Shown: positions 9,885 to 21,414 of the stretch, one piece after another
Numbering within the stretch: position 1 is the stretch's first letter
How the letters are laid out: each line of letters starts with the position of its first letter
Source: Varanus komodoensis
Taxonomy: Eukaryota > Chordata > Lepidosauria > Squamata > Varanidae
DNA: 64,000 bases
Direction of reading: 5' to 3'
Assembly (NCBI RefSeq): GCF_004798865.1
Contig: NW_025336479.1
Coordinates: 4,804,494 to 4,868,493 of the forward strand
Program-made: the position numbers and the translations under genes
The notes under the pieces: model-generated
Seen by the model: the letters and a program-made list of their open reading frames with translations, nothing else
What the model was told of the DNA's origin: nothing
Database searches by the model: none

Positions 9885-11831
9885 ATTATCAAGACTATGC
9901 TGTGACAGTAAGGGCAGCGAAAAAGAAATTCTTCTCCACTTCCATTGCCTCCTCAAATCTGTCCAGCGGAGCCTTTTTGAATGGTACATGGGCTGATATA
10001 CCCTGGCCCTAAGAAAGATCCTGTACCACCATTGATGGCCCGCTGTGACGATTTTGCCCAGCACTTTAAGGAGAAAATCGCTCAGATTCATCACGAGCTG
10101 GACTCCACAATTGATTCAGATCCCTTAGGGGAGACACCAATGACCCCTTCTGGTCAGGTATTAATGGATGAATTTCAGTTAATATGGCCCGATGATGTGA
10201 ACAAGGTGCTTGGACAAATATGTCCTACCACCTGCATACTCGACCCCTGCCCTTCGTGGCTGCTGACCAAAGCCAAACATGGGATTGCTTCCTGGATCCT
10301 GGAGGTTATTAACGCCTCTCTGAGGGACGGCCAGATGCCCGCTCCTTTAATGGAGGCGGTAATCAGGCCTGTCCTAAAGAAGGCATCTCTGGATCCAGAG
10401 ATGGCCACCAATTATAGACCGGTGACCAACATACCATTTTTGGGCACGGTGTTGGAATGGGTGGTGGCAGGATGGATGAAACTACCTGGGTACAGTACTG
10501 AATCTGCCTTGGTTGCCCTCTCTCCCTGTGCAGGGAGAGAGATGGGGAGTGCGTCCCTGTTAGTTCTCCTGGACCTCTCAGTGGCTTTTGATACCATCGA
10601 CCATGGTATCCTCCTGGATAGGCTGGCGGGATTGGGAGTAGGAGGCACTGCTTGGCAGTGGTTCCACTCCTACCTTGACGGCCGATTCCAGAAGGCGGTG
10701 CTGGGGGACTTTGGCTCTGTGCCATGGCAACCTTGCCATGGAGTACCGCAGGGTTCCATTTTGTCCCCCTTGCCATTCAATATCTACATGAAATCGCTGG
10801 GAGAAGTCATCAGGAGGTTTGGGCTGCAGAGTCATCAGTATGCTGATGACACCCAGCTCTACCCCTCTTTTTCAACTAATCCAGGTGAGGCAGTGGCTGT
10901 ACTGAACCGGTGCCTGGCCAAAGTAATGGGCTGGATGAGGGCCAATAAACTGAAGCTCAATTCAGATAAGACAGAGGTTCTGTTGGTGGGTGATCTGAGC
11001 TCCTGGGTAGGTGACTTGGGCCCTGCCCTGGACGGGGTTGCACTCCCTCTAAAGGACAGGGTCTGCAGCTTGGGAGTGCTCCTCGACCCAAAGCTGTCCT
11101 TGGAAGCTCAAGTGACAGCAGTGGTGAGGAGCGCTTTCCTTCACCTTTGGCTAATCCATCAGCTGCATCCCTACCTGGAGGAAGATTGCCTAGCAACTGT
11201 AACACACGCATTGGTTACTTCCTGGTTGGATTTCTGCAACGCGCTCTACATGGGGCTGCCCTTGAAGACAGTCCAGATACTTCAGATGGTGCAAAACAGA
11301 GCTGCCAGGATGCTGTCGGGGTCTGGGTGTTATTCTCATATAACCTCAGTCCTCTATCAGCTCCATTGGCTTCCCATTGAAGTCTGGGCTCAATTCAAGG
11401 TGCTAGTTATTAACTATAAAGCACTAAACAGCTTGGGACCAGGATACCTAAAGGAACGCCTTCTTCCCTATTTGCCCTCCCGCCCCCTGAGATCGGCAGC
11501 AGAAGCCCTCCTCCAGGAACCCTCTGTGAAAGATGTTAGGAGACAGAGTACCCGGAGGAGGGCCTTCTCTGCGGTGGCACCCCAACTATGGAATGTGCTC
11601 CCCAGAGAGGTCCGCCTGGTGCCGTCCTTATTTGTTTTTCGGCGCCAGGTTAAGACCTTTATATTTAATCAATATTTTAATATGTTTTAATATTGAATTT
11701 TATTATTGTATTTTATTAATTTGCAGCCAGAGTGGGTCATCAATTTATTTATTCTGTTTGTCGTCCAGAGACGTTAGTAATTGGACAGCATACAAATTTT
11801 ATAAATAAATAAATAAATAAATAAAATTATT
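9885..11831 (+). mobile_element. L2-like LINE, 5'-truncated, long open frame
   Basis: The element starts inside the region between endonuclease and reverse transcriptase (5'-truncated) and runs through the reverse transcriptase to the 3' tail. After the stop at 11690 comes an AT-rich 3' UTR and the L2-type end ('gtcgtccagagacgttag ... aattttataaataaataaat'), finishing in an (AAAT)n-like tail at about 11803-11826. It resembles the L2/CR1-clade LINEs common in lizards. The uninterrupted frame means it is young compared with every other LINE copy in the window. Confidence 0.9.
9981..11690 (+). CDS. L2-like LINE ORF2 fragment, reverse transcriptase (569 codons, open)
   Basis: The frame encodes a reverse transcriptase lacking the N-terminal endonuclease. 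In order: a pre-RT segment with RCDDFAQHFKEKIAQI (about residues 20-36), CILDPCPSWLL (about 85-96), a conserved VIRPVLKKASLDPEMATNYRP region (about 128-148), motif A LLDLSVAFDTIDHG (about 195-208), HGVPQGSILSP (about 252-262), the YADD active site (about 287-290), LKLNSDKTEVLLVG, and the C-terminal tail ending WNVLPREVRLVPSLFVFRRQ. Between GWMK (about 166-169) and LPGYSTES about 20 residues normally found in the family appear to be missing, an in-frame deletion. The annotated Met is simply the first in the open frame; upstream sequence is also element-derived. In cells the full protein would copy its own RNA at a nicked target. This copy is truncated and probably inactive. Confidence 0.85.
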   Translation: MVHGLIYPGPKKDPVPPLMARCDDFAQHFKEKIAQIHHELDSTIDSDPLGETPMTPSGQVLMDEFQLIWPDDVNKVLGQICPTTCILDPCPSWLLTKAKHGIASWILEVINASLRDGQMPAPLMEAVIRPVLKKASLDPEMATNYRPVTNIPFLGTVLEWVVAGWMKLPGYSTESALVALSPCAGREMGSASLLVLLDLSVAFDTIDHGILLDRLAGLGVGGTAWQWFHSYLDGRFQKAVLGDFGSVPWQPCHGVPQGSILSPLPFNIYMKSLGEVIRRFGLQSHQYADDTQLYPSFSTNPGEAVAVLNRCLAKVMGWMRANKLKLNSDKTEVLLVGDLSSWVGDLGPALDGVALPLKDRVCSLGVLLDPKLSLEAQVTAVVRSAFLHLWLIHQLHPYLEEDCLATVTHALVTSWLDFCNALYMGLPLKTVQILQMVQNRAARMLSGSGCYSHITSVLYQLHWLPIEVWAQFKVLVINYKALNSLGPGYLKERLLPYLPSRPLRSAAEALLQEPSVKDVRRQSTRRRAFSAVAPQLWNVLPREVRLVPSLFVFRRQVKTFIFNQYFNMF

Positions 11832-13605
11832 TATTCATCCTTAAAATGATTTCACATTTTGGGATTAGACTTCTTACCGGAAACATGCAGAGAAAAGGGC
11901 ACAGCAAAGCATGAGGCTGCTGACCCAAGAGGTCTCAAGAGCAGAAAATCCATAGAGAACAACTTTGGTTTGTCAGGAATAAAACTAACAAACCAGAACA
12001 CTGGCAACTCTTGTAATGCTCATTCTAAGAAACAATCAAGATGTGGTCTGCCAACTCGGGCACAGCATCTGAGCAAACACAAAGATTGTCTGTAGATGAC
12101 TTTAAAATGCAGAATGCCCCTCTCCTGATTCCACTTCACCACCATCAAACATAGTTGTATCCCTCTGGAAAGCAATGGCTAGCAAGCACAAGCACCCTGA
12201 GCAAGAAAAGAGACCTGGAACAGAGAAGGGGATTCAAGGCAGGGATGAGAAACATGTGGCCCTTAAGACATTCGCGGCTGCTCTGGCTAGGGATGGTGAA
12301 AGTACTTAATTCTGATCACAGTTCATTCAAAATGAGGCAAACCTACCAGTTGGTTGTGCTACCAGTTGTTGATGCTTTCTACAAACAAAGAAGCTGTCTT
12401 GATCCAGGAGTGAAGAAACCATAAACCACTTTTTTTAACTGTAAATGACATAAAAGCCAGAAAGAAAGCAAAACTGGGGGGAACACCATCATGCTGGCAA
12501 AACTTCAGATGGATGGAAACATCTGTTATCTCTGTAAAAACGCTGACATGAGATTACTAAGGTTTGCAGCATCCTCACCCAGCAGAGCAAAAGTCGCTGA
12601 TGCAGTGTGCTATCTGAGAGCATCTATGAATATACGAAGCACCTCAGGAAAATGGGGTCAGAAGAAAGGAGAAACATCCACACAGCAGAGTATGCCTCAC
12701 AAACTTGCAGTGGGTTTTCTGGGTCAGAATACAGAAGCTTGTGAAATCAAAACTTCCCTTCCGTTTTCCATAACGCCCTGTTCCCCAGTGCTAATAAGAG
12801 AGGACATGCAGTCACTTCCTCAGATTAGTATGCTGACAGCAAATGCATGGAATAATACAGTGGAAATACTACAGTGGAAAGAAGACTCACCTATATGAGA
12901 CCAACTTAGGTACCCTACTAATACCTTCAGGAAGGCCTGGCCTGTAAGCTTGCAGGCAATACTAGACACCCCATCTCTTAAAGCAACCTTGCCTTTTTCG
13001 CCAGGAAGGCCTGGCTGCCTTCAGGCCTGCCCGCCCGCCCCCATGTTGTGTGAAAGCTGCCCATGTCTCAATGTGGGGAACCAGCGGGAGGGAGGGGGAG
13101 GGCACTGCCCCGAGGATGACTTCCTCTTCTTCGTGAGAGAAAGATGCTATACATGTGCCTTCCCTCACCCACGTGAAACAGAGATGGGGCAATCTCTGAA
13201 AGGCAGAAGCAGCTTGCCTCCCACACTGCACACACATTTGAGTTTCCCTAAAACTGGGTGGGTTGGATGTTTTCTTGGGCTAATATTTTTACTTTGCAAA
13301 AGGTCCTGTTTTTGAACAAGTCATGTCATATTCTTGTTATGTTGTTCAGACCCAGGTGCAGGGGTTGTTTGAGGGAGAAACAATGTTCAAATAACCCATG
13401 GCTTGTTGCAGGCCTGTTTGGTAGTTCTTCCATTTCGAACAATCCATGCATGGACAACACAATAAGCTGCACACAAGTAGGTAATTAAACAAATTGCCAG
13501 CACACACTGCATCATAAATTGCTGTAGCTTGTTTAAGCCATAGTGATCAGGTGAGCCAGGCTTCTATTAATTACAGACAGCCCTGAAATCAAGAATCAGG
13601 AAGTG
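11832..13605. other. Noncoding sequence, no gene recognised
   Basis: No recognisable gene. A 135-codon plus frame at 12491-12898 and a 121-codon plus frame at 12950-13315 have no motif or splice support. The latter includes a GC-rich patch near 13020-13110 of no obvious function. Confidence 0.5.
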
Positions 13606-13880
13606 CAAATCAGGAAAACTTGAGTTCACCAAAATACTCCAAATTCAATCTTGAAGCTTCTTCTGAATGTAACAAATTATGAGCTTTTCTTTTCTGCATG
13701 AAAATCTGGGTGCATTTTAATGCACATTTTTCCAAAAGTACACACTGATTAAAACAAATGTGTGCACATTTTTGAAAAATAGCCATGCTGCTGCTATTTT
13801 CTGCAAATATCAGGCTTCCACAAATGACATCACAAGCTTGAGTATACATGGAATTCAACCACAGACCGTTTGCCATCCTG
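13606..13880 (-). repeat. AT-rich interspersed repeat, unnamed family
   Basis: On the minus strand the text has recurring words such as 'aaaatgtgcattaaaatgcac' and 'tttgtttta...gtgtgtac'. Similar words occur at 46805-46960 (minus) and 52500-52720 (plus), where 'atgcatgtattttaatgcc', 'tgtgcactctccccaatat' and 'gggtacac' are seen. I take these as three decayed copies of one AT-rich family, weakly supported. Confidence 0.35.
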
Positions 13881-15033
13881 CAGGTGCAAACTGAGTAAAT
13901 GCTTGTCAAAAATGAGCTGAAACAAACTTCTTACACAGCCCTAATTCGTATATTTTGGGTGCCCCATTCTCTTTCCCAGAAGTTGCAATTACAGCCCTAG
14001 AAAGCACTTCTCCTTCATTGGAAATATACAGAAGAGAAATGGAACAAGGATCTATTCCATATTTGGGAATATTTGCTAGACTCGAACAACATGTACGCTA
14101 ATATCCAGCCATATCCAGAACTGTCCCACTGGCACCAGCAGCATGCAACAGTCAAGCTAGTGTTCTCATCTAAGCAAAAGCGGAAAGTTTGAAAAGTTTG
14201 GGGGTCACGTTCACTTCCCTTTTTGAAATGAAACTCTGTGCCCCAGTAAATTCAAGTCCTTCAGTCTACCTAAAAACATACCAGACCCACTGCATTGGGT
14301 TTACTAAAATTAGCGCATGGATGATGCTCAGAGCCCTGCAGCATCGGAGCAGCAGCTGTTCCCCTCCTGCAGCAGTCAAGAGGCAAGCATACGCCAAGTG
14401 GGGAAGAGCCATGCTGCTCGCGTGTCCTCCCCAAGGCGCCAGGTCCTTGGATGGGCTAGCATGCCTTTTAAAGAAGGGTGTGGGAAGCAGGCAGGAAGCG
14501 CCTGTTCCCAGAGGCAGATGCATTTGGATCCAGGCTTAAGGCACTGCACAAGTGGCTGGGGCTGCAACCTCACCAGAAGTTCCAGGACATGGCACCCCTC
14601 TTTCTAAACAACTCCAGTCCTCAGGGATTAGTTTTCCTCTGGTGCCCCATGATGCCCCATGTATTTGCAGAGAATTCAGTAGATGGAAAGCCAGCTCCAG
14701 CTCCAGGGGCAGCAGATGGCCAGGCACCCACTGAGCTCCACACCCTAGCAGGGTACACTGACCTACCAGAGCTCTGCAGTTCTGATGGCGGTTCTTCCCC
14801 GGCTTCTGCAAGCCAGCTCCCTCTTCATTTCCACTCATTTCCTCTGTGGGCATAATTCTGTAATGGCAAGGAGAAGGAGCCACTGTTGCCCTGACCATTC
14901 CCTTCCTCACCTGCGCCATGTTTATTCCATTAAAAAGAAAAGTCACTTCTGTACCGTCCAAGAGCTGAAGCTATTTCTAGTTCTATTTGGGACATTTCTA
15001 TCCTGTCCTATACAAACGTCTCAGGATGGTTCT
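13881..15033. other. Noncoding sequence, no gene recognised
   Basis: Nothing beyond chance open frames. The stretch 14300-14850 has several overlapping frames on both strands, which is typical of moderately GC-rich noncoding DNA rather than of a gene. Confidence 0.5.
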
Positions 15034-15041
15034 CTCTATGC

Positions 15042-15248
15042 CAGGGGTCTCAAACTCGCGGCCTGCAGGCCAATTGCCGGGCCGGGCACAGGGGAGGGGC
15101 CCTGCGGCCTTCAAAGCGCCGGCGGCGCCCGGGCCGGCCTCCGGGAGCCACGCAGGATGAGCGGCCCACCCCCACCGCTTGATGCGGCCCAGCCTCACCC
15201 AGACTCTACTTCCAGCGGCCCCCAGGTCAGTTGAGTCTGAGACCCCTG
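15042..15248. mobile_element. hAT-type MITE with terminal inverted repeats and 8-bp target duplication
   Basis: The element starts CAGGGGTCTCAAACT and ends AGTCTGAGACCCCTG; the ends are inverted repeats matching at 14 of 15 positions. The sequence CTCTATGC lies directly before it (15034-15041) and directly after it (15249-15256): a perfect 8-bp target-site duplication, which is the hAT signature. The 207-bp interior is very GC- and CpG-rich with 'gcggcctgcaggccaattgc' next to the left end, and it encodes nothing. It is a non-autonomous element that would have been moved by a hAT transposase from elsewhere in the genome. The intact duplication and retained CpGs argue for a fairly recent insertion. 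Confidence 0.93.
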
Positions 15249-15297
15249 CTCTATGCCCTCTACTGCAATGGCAGCTGTTGTTCCTCTCACAGAGAAA

Positions 15298-15456
15298 CAC
15301 ACGAAGCTAAGACTCCTGGTCCATCTAGCACAGTAAAGCCAACACTGTCTGGCAGCAGGGGCCTTCTCAGCCCTGCCTGAAGACGCTGGGCACTGAACCT
15401 GGGACAGGCCATCTGCATGCCAGGAAGCGCCCTTCCACGGAGCTACAGCTACAGAC
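15298..15456 (-). repeat. tRNA-Ala-derived SINE, copy 1
   Basis: Read on the minus strand it begins 'gtagctgtagctccgtgg' (A box), continues through a tRNA-Ala-like anticodon arm with 'ctggcatgcag', has a B box 'ggttcagtgcc', and then a body ('ggcagggctgagaaggcccctgctgcc', ending 'ctagatggaccaggagtctta'). The head matches tRNA-Ala with a TGC anticodon region, as in squamate tRNA SINEs. It follows the hAT MITE by about 50 bases. Confidence 0.8.
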
Positions 15457-15974
15457 GCCACCAGCACTGTCCCATTGGGCAAGTCATGGCTGCAGATCGT
15501 TCTGCTGTTTTTCCCACACTGGACCCAAAGAGGGAAAAAGCAAAGAGCCAAGAAAGACAGCTAACACTGGTAGCAGTGGCAGGGCCAAGCAGCAGCAGCA
15601 GCCCTGAGGGGGACTGAGCCCAAGCCAGCCTACCTGCCCGCCAGCCAGCCAGCACTCCCATGCATTCACATGAGGGGGAACCACTCCAGATTTCTAACCT
15701 GCTGTGATGAGGAGCTGATCTTGAAAGTCACTTTCAGGGACTCATGGAAGAGACTGGAGGGCATGTGATAAGGGCAAGCAGAGGGTAAATTGGGATCTTC
15801 TGCTAGATCTCTGGTTGATCCACAGTAGATCAGTGAAGGTCTCCAATTCACCAACTTTTACAAACAACAATTTAAAGGTCTAAATTAGGCTGTTAGAACT
15901 CCTGTTTTGCAGTAACTCAGATGTTGATTTAAGTATTCAGGTCATCCAGAACATGGCCCATTGAGGATGCAGGC

Positions 15975-16197
15975 ATGCTAGTACAATGACGGCTAACTCA
16001 GGAATCTGGGTTCTAGTCCCCACTCAGCTGTGGAGCTCACTGGGTGACTCTGGGCCAGCCACAGCGGAACCTACCCCACAAGGTCGTTGCTGTAAGAGTG
16101 AAGTCGAGAGGAAGAGAATTAGGTAAGCCACTTCGAGGTCCTTGGAAGGAAAAAAGGCAGGAATGAATGAATGAACGAGTAAATAAATAAATAAAAT
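15975..16197 (+). repeat. tRNA-headed SINE with L2-type tail
   Basis: A B-box-like 'gggttctagtcccc' near 16008-16021 is followed by 'actgggtgactctgggccagcca', the 'ctaccccacaaggtcgttgctgtaag' core, and 'ccacttcgaggtccttggaagg', then a tail of 'aatgaatgaatgaacgag' and (AAAT)n. The core resembles MIR/CORE-SINEs, and the last part resembles the 3' end of L2, which lets such SINEs borrow the L2 machinery (family knowledge). Confidence 0.82.
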
Positions 16198-17639
16198 GAT
16201 TATGATCACCACACACTTAAGCAAGGACCCCTCTCATGTGTTAACATCTGTCTCCAAGATGACGATTTAATGGCTCATGGGCACAATCTGGTACTCACAC
16301 GAGCAACATAACAGACAGGAAAGGGCGCACCCAGCGCATCCACGATCAGCTTGCGTGAGCAGGGTGCCCTCACACCTCTGACTGGCCAAAGATCAGGTAA
16401 CAATTAGCGCTAAGCACTGCACTAGTGCTTGCATTAGTAAACTTGGCCACTGGGATGGATGCAGAGGGATTCTGGACAGCCAGAAAGGAATGGCAAATAA
16501 CTCGCAGCGAGCAGCATTCTAGGCTGTGGGCACATCTGCACAGATCCCGGTAGGACTGCATGTGCTCCAGCACTTGCAAGGCATTTGTGTCCCGGGCTGC
16601 ACATACAGTGGGGTGAAATGACGCCAGACTAACCCAACAACCCACAGCGTCATGTTGTCACAGAGCTCTCCTATGCCACAGTGCACCCTATTTTTAGGAT
16701 GTGGTTGTCTCCTGCACTTCCTGTTTGGTACTTAAAAACTGAACCAGCAGGGCAAAAGGCTCCCACAGGGAGGGAAGCGCTGGAGCCAAGCCCAGGGCCT
16801 CGGGTATCCATGCAGCCAGAGAACAAATCAGGTTGAACAATCTGGCTTAGCTTCACTATGGTGGCTCGCCCTTCTCTGCTTGCCCATCTTACATGCTCCC
16901 ATCATGGATGGCCATTGCTTTCACAGTGAAAGGCGGCCGGGGGGAAGACGGGGAGGGAATCCAACCTTCAAACCCAGTGCAAGAAGGAAACATTGCTATA
17001 CTCATTTCTACAACTAGCCACTTTGCTCAGACACAATCGTGAGGTGGCCAGAAACATTTTGATGTAACTTGCCTACCCAGGTGGGCTCTTTTGCCCTGCA
17101 TCCTCAGCATGGTGTTAGCATTCAGAATAATGCATTCAGGGAGCTGTGCTTTCCAGTGCAGCACATTCTCAGGATAGTACCATGGTGACCGTGGTTCCCA
17201 GAAGCCAAACCACCTTAGACTAAAGGCATCTCCCAATCTTTTAGCCATGTGAGTGATTTAAATATTTTAACTGAGCACTGATTTGGTCCCTACTCCTGAC
17301 AAACATAAATACAGGGTGATAACAATAAATGCAATAGTCTTCTCTGAACTGAAACAGTTTCCTGAAATAGGAAATTGAAGAATTTATCTGAGTTGCTGAC
17401 ATCCAGGCTTACTGGGGCAAATCAGCCATCCACAGTAATCCAGATTTTTCTCCTGAAAAGTGCTTTTCTACACACAGCTTACCAAAGAAATAGGAAACTC
17501 ACATAAAGGAATATTGTGAGATAAGGGAATCTGTGCAACTCAAAAGCTGGCACCTTTCAAGGAACATCTCCCACACCAACTTGCCTGATCACTGCAACCT
17601 CTAGGGAAGGCTCTGCTCTCCATGCCACAGCCTCCCGAT
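16198..17639. other. Noncoding sequence, no gene recognised
   Basis: No gene seen. A 91-codon minus frame at 16370-16645 has a small internal repetition of 'actagtgc/gcactagt' words near 16418-16440 but no protein resemblance. Confidence 0.5.
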
Positions 17640-17925
17640 TCCCACCTGGCACTAGAGGGCCTTCTCCACAGTGGCAGAGTGGTCAGCCGCCGATGCTCAC
17701 AAGGCTTGGCATTTTTACACTCTGACCGAAAGCATATCTGTTTGTTTTGCCATTCCCCAGCCACAGGCTATCTTTTTACCAATCTCACGATACCACTGCT
17801 TGTGTCTGCGTGTGGGTTTGTTCATTTATTCATTTTGCTTTGTGTATGTTTATCCTTTTTGTAAACTACTTGGGGATTTGTTTCTAGTAAGCAGCAGTAG
17901 ATAAACATTGCTAATAAATAAGGCA
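17640..17925 (+). mobile_element. L2-like LINE 3' end fragment
   Basis: The left part ('agagggccttctccacagtggc') matches the RRRAFSAVA-coding stretch near the L2 ORF2 C terminus (compare 11560-11580 in the long copy). The right part ('ttgtaaactacttggggatttg ... gataaacattgctaataaata') is the L2 3' terminal motif. The middle is decayed. Confidence 0.7.
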
Positions 17926-18529
17926 ATAAAGTCATTTTCCTTGTTTGAACATGACTCCAAGTCCAAATCAGAAACATCTCGCCTTTGTGTCTTTTTCTCA
18001 TCTAGAAACTGTTACTACTATTTAGAAGTGTCTTGAGTGCATATTCCATTTATTATGAAGACTGCTAGCCTCTTTGCCACGAATCAGTTTGCTACACATG
18101 TTTTACACCAGAAGTCTGTAACCAAGGTTTTGGCTGATTAGATGAAACTGATAGGAGGATTTCAGAAGCTCAGCAACCACTTTCCTGAAAACTAGCTATT
18201 CTAAAAAGTGAAATACCTATCATTATTACATGCAAGGTGCATATGCGGCTAAGAGACATTGTGAACCTGTAATCTTGGGTCCCGAGCAGACTGAAGACAC
18301 ACTATAAAGGCTAACAGTCATTTCTAGCTCCTATTACATCTTCTCTAGGGCCAGCCATCTGTTCTTCCTCATATAAGGGGGTGGAACTGGTGGCAATTCA
18401 GCAAGACTGAGTGCCATTGGGGTAGAAGCAATGGCATGCAATGGAAAATTTTCCAATTCATAAGTTCCTATCATATCAATGAATTAAATGGGAATCTAAT
18501 GTTAGGCAAGCCTGTCAGTTTGGAAGTTG

Positions 18530-18800
18530 TAATTAATATTTTTCAGGTCGGTCATCCTAGCAGGTATGTTAGAAAATGCATACACATCATTGTACTGTAT
18601 GTACGTATATCTCCGTGTGAAGTGGAAATAGCAATTAATGACAAAGAACCTCAAGATACTCTAGAAACTTTAATGGAAGGGAGCTGAATTATGCTGAAAT
18701 ACATGCAAAGTTGTCAGTGTGTTATATCCAGTTCTTTGGGTTGCTAAAACCTATTAGCAGATCAACAGTTTTTGTGCCTTTTGCTTTCCTCTCTCCTTGC
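18530..18800 (+). repeat. Unnamed interspersed repeat, forward member of an inverted pair
   Basis: This segment aligns with the reverse complement of about 21415-21690. Shared words in order include 'tcctagcaggtatgttagaaaatg' versus a tcctaacaagtgtgtaagaaaat-type match, and 'cagttctttgggttgctaaaa' versus 'cagttctttgggttactaaaa', then 'tcaacagttt ... cctttt'. Identity by eye is about two thirds, so it is old. I cannot assign a family. An 83-codon frame here is not convincingly coding. Confidence 0.6.
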
Positions 18801-18810
18801 CAAATCTCAT

Positions 18811-18880
18811 ACCCTTCAGATGTGCTGGACCATAACTCCCATCATGTGTACAGTCCATCACATCTGGAATACACCCAACT
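18811..18880. repeat. Palindromic interspersed repeat, internally deleted, copy 3
   Basis: The left arm 'cagatgtgctggaccataactcccatcatg' is well preserved. The right arm is reduced to 'cacatctgg'. A G-run follows at about 18881-18890. It abuts the unnamed repeat ending at about 18800. Confidence 0.65.
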
Positions 18881-18890
18881 GGGGGGGGGG

Positions 18891-21414
18891 TGCTGTCCCA
18901 GAGTCATCATTTGTAGGCTTATTTCATTATACCCCCTTCCAATCAGTGCTTAACTATTCACAAATTATAGAATATGTGCACCATAGCCCAGATATACTCT
19001 GCGTGCATCATGCTCATATAATGGGATCCTATGCAATTATCTATCTATCAACTACATGTATAGGATCACTGCGAAAAGACAGGAGACCTGTGTTCAAAAT
19101 CGTTATCTAAAAGATGCAAAGATGAAGTATGAGGATAGGTTCCAGCACGCAGTACTTTCCCAATGTGACCTTGCGGTCGAAGCGTTCTCTCTTCCTTCAT
19201 TTTGGGAGGCTCAGCTAAGCAAGCGGATGGATGCGACATGCCGCATATTAATCATGTGCCTGGACATCAAACATTTAACAACAGAGGGTTTAGTAGCCAC
19301 CTAATGTGACAACCACAAGGCAATGGTTGAATATTGCATACTAATCTTAGGTTGCAAGTGTCTCAACATCACCTGTCTATTTAGCATAAGTTTTATAATG
19401 TGCTGTCCTTATAGTAAGTTGCCAGCAGTGAAGAATGCTTGGTTCCTTGGTCTAAGAGCTGAACCTGTGCCAAGCAAGTTAAACCCCGGTGCCTGGCACC
19501 CTGGTTTCAGCATGCAAACATGTCTATGCACAGCCTGAATACCAGAAGCCTCATTCTAGTCTAGCCCAAATGGCTGGGATGTCCTGACTGCTGGGAAGGC
19601 AGAAGAGCCGAGCCACTCCCTCCCTCACCCACCTCTCCTCTTTCGGAGGAGGAACCTCAAGCAGACCAGACGTTCAACACCCATTTAAAAGGAGGACGGG
19701 ACCAATGCAAAAATATATAGCTAATAGACTGAGGACTGAAAGAACCAAGCCATCACAGAAGTGGTGGTGGAGCCATTCTGAAGGAACTCACTTATGGCAT
19801 TTGTTGTATACAGAGACTTGTGACCTATTCACACAGTCATCTGAGCCCACAGTAAGGGGGCATTTCACAATGCACAATGGCAGGCAAAGATCAGCCCAGC
19901 ACAGGCTCAAAGGTCCAGGCAAACGGGACGTTCCCTGGCATCCAGTTCCAGGCTTATGCAGCACCAGCCTCACTGAAGATAAGTGGACCTGTCTTCAGTC
20001 CAATCGTGCCTAGGCGGGAAAGCACCTGGGAACCCTGGGTGTCCTGCCTTGATGTTCTCTTATGGAGGAAAAGCAGGAAATAAATGCGAGTGTCCAGGAT
20101 TGCTTGGTAGTTAAACCCCATTGCGCTGACCATGCATGCCATCCCTGGGTAACTGCACATTTAATTGTTGCCCCTCACTTCCCAAAGCCCACACCTGGCA
20201 GACTGGTGATCTCGCTACAGACTCTTTTCTTCCCATACTGAAGAATCAGTGCACAGGAACAGACCAGATTGGAGGCCCATAAAAAAATCAACGGAGCAGC
20301 CGTTCTGGGGCCATATGGGAAGAAAGTGGCCTGTTCTTCAAAAGATAAAAAATAACAACATGCTAGAGCTGGAACACCTGAAGCAATAAGCATCTATTAT
20401 TCCTTGTGGGCTTTCAGACGCTCTTGTATCTTGCTGGAGGCACTCTTTAACTGGAAAATCTGCAATCCACAGATCTCCTTCAGTTAAAGAAGCTAACTGC
20501 AGAGGCTACTGCAGCCTCTGTGCGTATTACAAGCCCTGCAAAAGGTGTCTTTGCCCTAAGCCACTAACAGGCACAGAATTTCGTTACTGAGTCCCCAGCC
20601 CAGTCCGACCCAGCACACCACTAGCTGTGGAAGCCTGGTGTGATGTGGTGGCTGCTTTGTGAGGAGAAGCTCTGGCTTATTTGGTGTTGCTCCTGGGTAA
20701 TCAGAGACCCTCCTGGCAGGGCGAGGCCTTGGAGGACAAGCAAAGGCGGAGCTAGCGGGAGGAAGGGCTCTTCAGAAGGCCTGCCAAGCCCTCTGAGCTC
20801 AGTGGGGGATTCACATTCTCGTGCATGAGAGCCGGCAAAGCAGAATCTAAATAATGTAAGAACTGGAGTGCAGGGTATGTATGTGAGGGGGGTGGGGCGG
20901 GGGGGAGAGTATCATACCCTGCTTATCTAAGGCACCTGATGCCTTGCCAGTTGCATTTCGAGTTAATTTAAAGCCTGATCCCCTCTCATCCCAGCCCTGC
21001 TACATGTAAAATTATGTTATCGGTATAACCACAGTAGTCCTCCCAGAGAACAACAGATGTAATGTAATTAAGGTAACATCTTTTCATAGATATTAATGTC
21101 TGCTGGCTACTATCAAGAGCGTAACCCTCCAGGGGCAATAGTTTTTGAGCCACTGCAGTGGAGCCTTTCATCAAGCAGAAAAGGAAAAACTGAAATGAGG
21201 GGACCGATCTTCCTTGTCCCCTAAATACAAAAATGATACAAAAGCAAAAGGCACCCACCAAGCTGAACAATATCAAATCTGATGAGCTTTAAAACAAGCC
21301 AAAATCCTAAAACCCGAGGCAGTCACACTGGCCATACGAAAAACTCTGAAATCCACATTGTGTAACAGTATGCTAACTTAAATTGTCTGATGCAATGAAC
21401 CTTACTTCCCTTGT
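18891..21414. other. Noncoding sequence, no gene recognised
   Basis: No convincing gene. A G-rich patch lies at 20884-20908. The open frames (up to 102 codons at 19705-20013) carry no motifs. The region around 21110-21200 has no recognised repeat. Confidence 0.5.
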
